Below are positions 15,401 to 18,504 of a stretch of DNA of 18,504 nucleotides, one piece after another; the first letter of the stretch is position 1; every line of letters starts with the position of its first letter. The notes below the pieces were generated by a model. It did no database searches. It saw nothing but the letters and a program-made list of their open reading frames with translations, and was not told the DNA's origin. This stretch comes from DASRHG01 sp035650655 (GTDB lineage: Bacteria > Desulfobacterota > Binatia > DP-6): positions 1 to 18,504 of the forward strand of contig DASRHG010000112.1 of NCBI GenBank assembly GCA_035650655.1, in the 5' to 3' direction. The translations under genes and the position numbers were made by a program.

Positions 15401-15482
15401 CGTGATCGACGACGTCACCGCGCTGCCGCACGAGCTGCCGAAGATCTACACGCGGCTCCTCCAGCGCGCGGTGCGCGCATGA
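12471..15482 (+). CDS. NorD/CbbO-like VWA-domain protein (large)
   Basis: A 1003-residue VWA protein, longer than the usual NorD (about 600) or CbbO (about 750-800). The first 400 or so residues are Ala-rich helices of repeat-like character. A middle block around RELPLPARIDLLPTHEENCR continuing LYRFLAAVQAGRREFGTYD is the CbbO/NorD signature. An acidic and Arg-rich linker follows, then SFLYDEWDDVIRDYRDRWCR and the C-terminal VWA domain. The MIDAS is FLVDMSAST (D807, S809, S811), with the threonine in KRSTRMGAAL and the aspartate in LLSDGFPQDVDY. In this family the VWA protein docks the hexameric Q ATPase onto the client enzyme. GTG start two bases after the ATPase stop; the 3' end overlaps the Rieske gene by four bases. 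Confidence 0.9.
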   Translation: MRRAIAAGYERLAAVSRAVAERYATHAEAAWARFGPGGFARWLAAGESLGAGDAPVVDTAVAFFDVAPAAFGPGGADTAVAWAAAGRRVAGASRRLAAAYVAGTVGVLGCADAAARLAAWADAGLGLDAGYGWRGAFLAQALFDGGPEVAARLAPSEYAAWAETGALLASVVKEREFFARLPAGVAAWTDGERAAFLRLLRGLAGASPRAARAVLDGLPGAVARLDPDVRAALLGVLAAVGPGAPAPLAELVPVVGAVVQGVARAARLAALAAVGEVARAFPEAALAALRQLPRIHESADASRVRRWFDTGLAVAEGNAAVARAYFALESRTSTRVLGAASTAATLEETQGVWRKVVQMLSGAPAQLLPTDGCSLRPPLAADPAGRELPLPARIDLLPTHEENCRLYRFLAAVQAGRREFGTYDVPALGATLRDADAPELLEEMFLLADGVRVHHRLARAYPGLAADARFAGTRVLARAAAGPAPARTGVVDALFAVVLAGAPRAAWPAWLPPDVATAALALLAPLAAPGATAEDALRVARALVAALTPPAARRSRRQAEAESVALGDLGLLDPGSYGDDGGPGADGLAPRVPVLPGEAELPEGLRLALDGEGDEPPGAGRPLSLDELRRLLAAGAAIGQGTGEGDDAAGLPITDLVGKIPAEQLEALRRLLARGDDGARRPARRADRDETDDGPSFLYDEWDDVIRDYRDRWCRLREVEIAADSGEWFNAALLEYGALIPEVRRQFQRIRPETYRTIRGLEDGEDFDLGAVIDARSERRARRAPSTKLYRSRAREARDVATLFLVDMSASTDEPVATAAGAGRRIIDITKAALVVMTEALGALGDAYAIYGFSGQGRANVEFYPVKAFAEAMSPAVKARIGGIEPKRSTRMGAALRHATAKMAAVASRSKHLILLSDGFPQDVDYGDDRRSHAYGIRDTAVALREAEAAGITPFCITVDRAGHDYLREMCDAHRYVVIDDVTALPHELPKIYTRLLQRAVRA

Positions 15483-15832
15483 GCCGCGTCGTCGCCCGCC
15501 TCGGCGAGATCGCGCCCGGCGAGACGAAGAAGTTCGTCCTCGACTGCGGCGGGCGCGAGGTGTCGGGCTTCGTCGCGAACGTCGGCGGCGCGCTGCACGC
15601 GTGGGTGAACCGCTGCCGGCACGTCGCGATGGAGATGGACTGGGTGGAGAACCGCTTCTTCACCGAGGACGGGCGCTTCCTCCAGTGCGCGACGCACGGG
15701 GCGCTCTACGTTCCGGACACCGGGGAGTGTGTCGCGGGGCCGCCGTGCGGGAAGTCGCTCTACCGGGTGCCGCTCCGGATCGTCGGTGGCGAGGTGTGGG
15801 CGGACTGCCCCGACAGGCTGCCGGACGGCTGA
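15479..15832 (+). CDS. Rieske [2Fe-2S] protein
   Basis: A 117-residue soluble Rieske-type ferredoxin. The cluster ligands are CRH (C46, H48) and CATH (C70, H73), in NRCRHVAMEMDW and RFLQCATHGALY. The 21-residue spacing is longer than in classical small Rieske ferredoxins. A second pair of cysteines, in TGECVAGPPCGKSL, may be structural. It has no signal peptide or membrane anchor, so it is cytoplasmic. The ATG overlaps the stop of the NorD-like gene (ATGA), so the ATPase, VWA protein and Rieske protein are made from one transcript. The protein could supply electrons to, or help reduce a metal site in, the unknown client of the ATPase pair (inference). Confidence 0.92.
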   Translation: MSRVVARLGEIAPGETKKFVLDCGGREVSGFVANVGGALHAWVNRCRHVAMEMDWVENRFFTEDGRFLQCATHGALYVPDTGECVAGPPCGKSLYRVPLRIVGGEVWADCPDRLPDG

Positions 15833-15877
15833 GGCGGCGTCATCTCCCGAGCGGCGAGTGCGCCGGCGACACCGACC

Positions 15878-15907
15878 CGGGAGCGCGCGGACTCCCCCGC
15901 GCTCCCG
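15878..15907. terminator. Strong GC hairpin between convergent genes
   Basis: A perfect 10-bp stem (CGGGAGCGCG with CGCGCTCCCG) and a ten-base loop sit in the 141-base gap between the Rieske gene (+) and the acyl-CoA dehydrogenase gene (-). It reads the same in both directions, so it can end both transcripts. No T-run follows. The rest of the gap shows no gene. Confidence 0.55.
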
Positions 15908-15973
15908 CGCGATGCGGTACGAGGCGCCGACCGACCCGATGCCGCGCAGCGAGGGTGGAGGACCGCCGCGGCG

Positions 15974-17149
15974 CTACTTCCCGCGCGGCAGCCCGAGCAC
16001 CCGCTCGGCGATGATGTTCCGCTGGATCTCGGAGCTTCCCGCCGCGATCGTCCGCCCGCGCGAGTAGAGATAGAGGCCGGGCCACTGTCCGTCCATCGGC
16101 GCGCGCGGGTCGCCCTTCGCGAGCAGGCCGTACGGGCCGACGACCTCCATCGCGGTCTCGAGCAGCCGCTGGTACATCTCGCTCCAGAAGAGCTTCTCGA
16201 GCGAGCCCTCCGGACCCGGGACGCCGCCGCGGAGGATGCGCGTCAAGTTCCGGTAGGCCGTGTAGCGCATCGCCGTCGACTCGATCACGGCCTGGGCGAG
16301 GCGTTGGCGGAGGAGCGGGTCGCGGCTCCCGGGGCGCTCGGCCGACGGCCACCGGCGCGCGAAGGCGAGGAGGTCCTCGAGCGCGACCGCGGACTGGAGC
16401 TGGCGGCTGAAGGTGAGCGTCGCGCGCTCGTGCATGAGGCAGGTGATCGCGATGTCCCAGCCGCCGTTCACCTTGCCGACGACGTTCGCGCGCGGCACGC
16501 GGACCTCGTCGAAGAAGACCTCGTTGAAGTCCTCGGCGCCGTTCATCTGCCGGAGCGGCCGGACGCCGACACCGGGCGAATGCATGTCGACGAGGAGGAA
16601 GGTGATGCCCTTGTGCTTCGGCGCCTCGAAGTCCGTGCGCACGAGGAGCATGCACCAGTCGGCGTAGCGCGCGAAGCTCGTCCACACCTTCTGGCCCGAC
16701 ACGACGAAGTCGTCGCCGTCGACGACGGCGCGCGTCCGGAGCCCGGCCAGGTCCGAGCCCGCGCCCGGCTCCGAGAAGCCCTGGCACCAGATCTCGTCGG
16801 CGGAGAGGATCGGCTGGAGGTAGCGCCGCTTCTGCTCGTCGGTGCCGTGCGCGATCAACACCGGGCCGGCCATCGTGAGCCCGGCGAGGTTGATCAGCAT
16901 GGGCGCCCGCGCGCGCGCCATCTCCTCCTGGAAGATCACCTGCTCGAGGAGCGTCGCGCCGCGCCCGCCGTAGGCGCGCGGCCACGCGACGCCGCACCAG
17001 CCCGCCGCGTGGAGCTTCTTCTGCCAGGCCTTGCCGTAGCGGACCCACGCGTCGAGGTCCTCGGGCTCGGGCCCGGGCGGGTTCGCGGCGAGCCACGCGC
17101 GCAGCTCGGCGCGGAAGCATTCTTCGGCGGGCGTGTAGGAGAAGTCCAT
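15974..17149 (-). CDS. Acyl-CoA dehydrogenase
   Basis: A 391-residue FAD flavoprotein of the acyl-CoA dehydrogenase superfamily that oxidises acyl-CoA thioesters to the enoyl form. Seen are the N-terminal helical domain (MDFSYTPAEECFRAELRAWL), the FAD and substrate signature WCQGFSEPGAGSDLAGLRTR at about 121-140, VVSGQKVWTSFARYADW, and the C-terminal GSSEIQRNIIAERVLGLPRG that binds FAD adenine. The N-terminus and WCQGFSEPGAGSD resemble the FadE-type subfamily found in fatty-acid, steroid and aromatic acid degradation. Chain-length and substrate preference cannot be read. The ATG at 17149 lacks a clear Shine-Dalgarno, but a promoter-like pair lies directly upstream. It has no ETF or CoA-ligase neighbours. 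Confidence 0.94.
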   Translation of the reverse strand: MDFSYTPAEECFRAELRAWLAANPPGPEPEDLDAWVRYGKAWQKKLHAAGWCGVAWPRAYGGRGATLLEQVIFQEEMARARAPMLINLAGLTMAGPVLIAHGTDEQKRRYLQPILSADEIWCQGFSEPGAGSDLAGLRTRAVVDGDDFVVSGQKVWTSFARYADWCMLLVRTDFEAPKHKGITFLLVDMHSPGVGVRPLRQMNGAEDFNEVFFDEVRVPRANVVGKVNGGWDIAITCLMHERATLTFSRQLQSAVALEDLLAFARRWPSAERPGSRDPLLRQRLAQAVIESTAMRYTAYRNLTRILRGGVPGPEGSLEKLFWSEMYQRLLETAMEVVGPYGLLAKGDPRAPMDGQWPGLYLYSRGRTIAAGSSEIQRNIIAERVLGLPRGK

Positions 17150-17159
17150 CGGCGCACTC

Positions 17160-17188
17160 GTGTTAGACCGAGCGGCCGATCGGGTCAA
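17160..17188 (-). promoter_or_regulatory. Candidate promoter for the acyl-CoA dehydrogenase
   Basis: On the minus strand TTGACC (17188-17183, 5 of 6 to the -35 consensus), 17 bases, then TAACAC (17165-17160, weaker). The ATG at 17149 is ten bases beyond the -10, so the leader would be three or four bases. It occupies the 54-base gap after the stop of the 82-residue gene. Confidence 0.45.
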
Positions 17189-17203
17189 CGACGAGCCGCG
17201 TCG

Positions 17204-17452
17204 CTATTCCGGCTCGTCGCCGAAATGCGCGCGCGTGATGCGCTCCTTCAGGTACTCGAGCGTGCCGAGATCTTCGACGATGTCGCCGCCGGTGTCGTAG
17301 AAGAAGATCTCGCCGTTCTTGTTGCGGCCGACCGCCACGAGCCACTCGAGGTCGTCGCGATCCTCGAGCAGGTAGTTGATCGTCTGGCTGACGCCACGAC
17401 CCGGAATGATCGTGACCTTCGGGCGGGCGGGCTTCTCGCTTTGCTTCGCCAT
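17204..17452 (-). CDS. Conserved-looking small protein of unknown function
   Basis: An 82-residue soluble protein I do not recognise. After a basic start (MAKQSEKPARPKVTIIPGRG) comes a helix with an acidic end (QTINYLLEDRDDLEWL). A strand pattern, VAVGRNKNGEIFFYDTGGDI, is followed by a helical tail, LGTLEYLKERITRAHFG. This alternation suggests a compact alpha/beta domain. It has no signal peptide or membrane segment. ATG 17452 has GGGAGG (17469-17464) 11 bases upstream; a TTG just before it is an alternative. Codon use is less extreme in G+C than its neighbours. It has a good promoter of its own. It may be regulatory or nucleic-acid binding, but nothing shows this. Confidence 0.8.
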   Translation of the reverse strand: MAKQSEKPARPKVTIIPGRGVSQTINYLLEDRDDLEWLVAVGRNKNGEIFFYDTGGDIVEDLGTLEYLKERITRAHFGDEPE

Positions 17453-17505
17453 CAACGGCTGGACCTCCCGACCGGTGGGCGGTCGCGCACCACGCGTTGG
17501 TTCGG

Positions 17506-17534
17506 AGGATAGGGGTGCACCTTCTTCAAGTCAA
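17506..17534 (-). promoter_or_regulatory. Sigma-70-like promoter for the 82-residue gene
   Basis: TTGACT (17534-17529) and TATCCT (17511-17506) are separated by 17 bases and match the consensus at 5 of 6 and 4 of 6. This is the best promoter in the window. It overlaps the last codons of the upstream methyltransferase gene (stop at 17528-17526). The leader would be about 47 bases, holding GGGAGG. Confidence 0.6.
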
Positions 17535-18504
17535 GCGTAATTCCGCCACAGATTCCACGTGATACGTCTGCGGGAAGAGATCTACGGGTTGCACGCGCGC
17601 CACGCCATAGCCTCGTCGCGTGACGAGCGCCACGTCGCGCGCGAGTGTCGCCGGATCGCACGACACGTAGACGATGCGCGGCGGCGCGAGCGCCGCGATG
17701 GCGGCGAGCGCCTCGCGCGCGCCGGCGCGCGGCGGGTCGAGGACGACGACGTCGGCCGGCGCGGCGCCCGCGAGCGCGGCGGGCACGTCCGCCGCCGCGA
17801 AGGTCGCGTTCGCGAGTCCGAGCCGCGCCGCGTTCGCGCGCGCGGCGTCCACCGCGCGCGCGTCGCGCTCGACGCCGTGCACGCCGGCCGCGCGCCGCGC
17901 GATCGGGAGCGCGAAGTTGCCGGCGCCGCAGTAGAGGTCGAGCACGCGGTCGCGCGGCCCGAACGCGCCGAAGGCGAGCACGGTCGCGACGAGCAGGCGA
18001 TTGGCGCCCGCGTTCACCTGCGTGAAGACGTCCGCCGGCACCTCGAGCGCGAGGCCGTCCTCGGGCTCGAGGACCGCGGTCGGGTCCCCGACGACGAGGC
18101 GCGCGTCGGGCCCGGCGAGCACGACGCCACGGACGCTCGCCGTGCGGGCGAGGAGGTCCTCGGACGCCGCGCGGTCGGCCGGGCCCGGGCGCGCGCGCGC
18201 GACCCCGGCGAACGCGACGCCGCCCGGCACGGCGACGACGGCGACGCGGGCGACCGGCGCGCGGAGGGCCGCGATCCACGCGCGCGCGGCGGGGAGGTGC
18301 GCGGAGATCGCCGGCTCGGCGATCGGGCAGGCGGCGATCTCGAGGAGCCGGTGCGAGCGCGCCCGGTGGTAGCCGGCGCGGCGGCCCTCGACGACGAGCG
18401 CGACGCGCGTGCGGTAGCCCCAGTCCGCGGGCGACGCGAGCGTCGGCAGCACCGGGACGTCGCGCAGGCCCGCGACGCGCGCGAGCTGCTCGGCGACGAT
18501 CGCG
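17526..18504 (-). CDS. RNA (uracil-C5) methyltransferase, RlmD/TrmA family (5' end beyond window)
   Basis: A SAM-dependent methyltransferase that makes 5-methyluridine in rRNA or tRNA. The reading frame is open to the window's right edge, so the N-terminus (probably a TRAM domain and the first Fe-S cysteines) is missing. Seen in order: SPADWGYRTRVALVVEG, the IAACPIAEPAI cysteine (probably the fourth Fe-S ligand of RlmD), DVFTQVNAGANRLLV, the SAM motif VLDLYCGAGNFALPIA, VVLDPPRAGAREAL, and the catalytic cysteine in IVYVSCDPATLARDV. It ends YHVESVAELRLT, as in the family. RlmD versus another RumA paralogue cannot be decided without the 5' end. Confidence 0.92.
   Translation of the reverse strand, partial: AIVAEQLARVAGLRDVPVLPTLASPADWGYRTRVALVVEGRRAGYHRARSHRLLEIAACPIAEPAISAHLPAARAWIAALRAPVARVAVVAVPGGVAFAGVARARPGPADRAASEDLLARTASVRGVVLAGPDARLVVGDPTAVLEPEDGLALEVPADVFTQVNAGANRLLVATVLAFGAFGPRDRVLDLYCGAGNFALPIARRAAGVHGVERDARAVDAARANAARLGLANATFAAADVPAALAGAAPADVVVLDPPRAGAREALAAIAALAPPRIVYVSCDPATLARDVALVTRRGYGVARVQPVDLFPQTYHVESVAELRLT

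Noticed and set aside
12426..15431. 1001-codon open frame on the minus strand opposite the NorD-like gene
   Set aside because: Same artefact: Arg/Glu-rich, no motifs, and the plus strand has CbbO/NorD and MIDAS signatures.
1..18504. CRISPR arrays, insertion sequences, tRNA or rRNA genes, integrase or att sites
   Set aside because: I looked on both strands and saw no regularly spaced repeats, transposase or integrase motifs, or cloverleaf-like sequences; short GC repeats reflect composition.

Overview
This is a very G+C-rich chromosomal window with densely packed genes, many GTG starts and junctions that overlap by 1-8 bases. Every long reading frame opposite the real genes is a composition artefact. 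The content is bacterial housekeeping plus metalloenzyme-maturation genes. I see no mobile elements, tRNA, rRNA or CRISPR. The mix (CoxD/CoxE-like and NorQ/NorD-like pairs, a large acyl-CoA dehydrogenase, an alphaproteobacterial-type ThyX, a possible sigma-54 promoter) suits an uncultivated soil or sediment lineage near the Proteobacteria, for example Methylomirabilota/Rokubacteria, Binatota or Myxococcota. That placement is inference and weakly supported.

Region 1 (1-1413): the thiamine sulfur-carrier pair thiS-thiG runs leftward and off the window. Divergent from it is a pair of small pyridoxamine-phosphate-oxidase-fold proteins joined by a 4-base overlap.

Region 2 (1503-8661): a rightward block of core metabolism: alanine racemase, purH, purD, tsaC (threonylcarbamoyl-AMP synthase) and a DUF1015 protein. 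All are joined by overlaps or gaps of a few bases. After a 58-base gap with its own candidate promoter come thyX and a DUF309 protein.

Region 3 (8701-15832): two MoxR-AAA+/VWA chaperone pairs side by side. The first is CoxD-like ATPase, a small membrane protein (DUF5658-like) with a near-consensus sigma-54 promoter in front, then a CoxE-like VWA protein. A convergent c-type cytochrome gene separates this from the second set: a NorQ/CbbQ-like ATPase, a 1003-residue NorD/CbbO-like VWA protein and a Rieske [2Fe-2S] protein, tightly coupled. MoxR/VWA pairs usually activate a metalloenzyme encoded nearby, yet no client enzyme is present here. This is the most interesting part of the window.

Region 4 (15974-18504): leftward genes for an acyl-CoA dehydrogenase, an unrecognised 82-residue protein with a good promoter, and a 5'-truncated RlmD/TrmA-type RNA (uracil-C5) methyltransferase. 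Both convergent gene junctions contain GC-only hairpins that could act as terminators in both directions. Several starts lie 6-10 bases behind a plausible -10 box, which suggests leaderless mRNAs.
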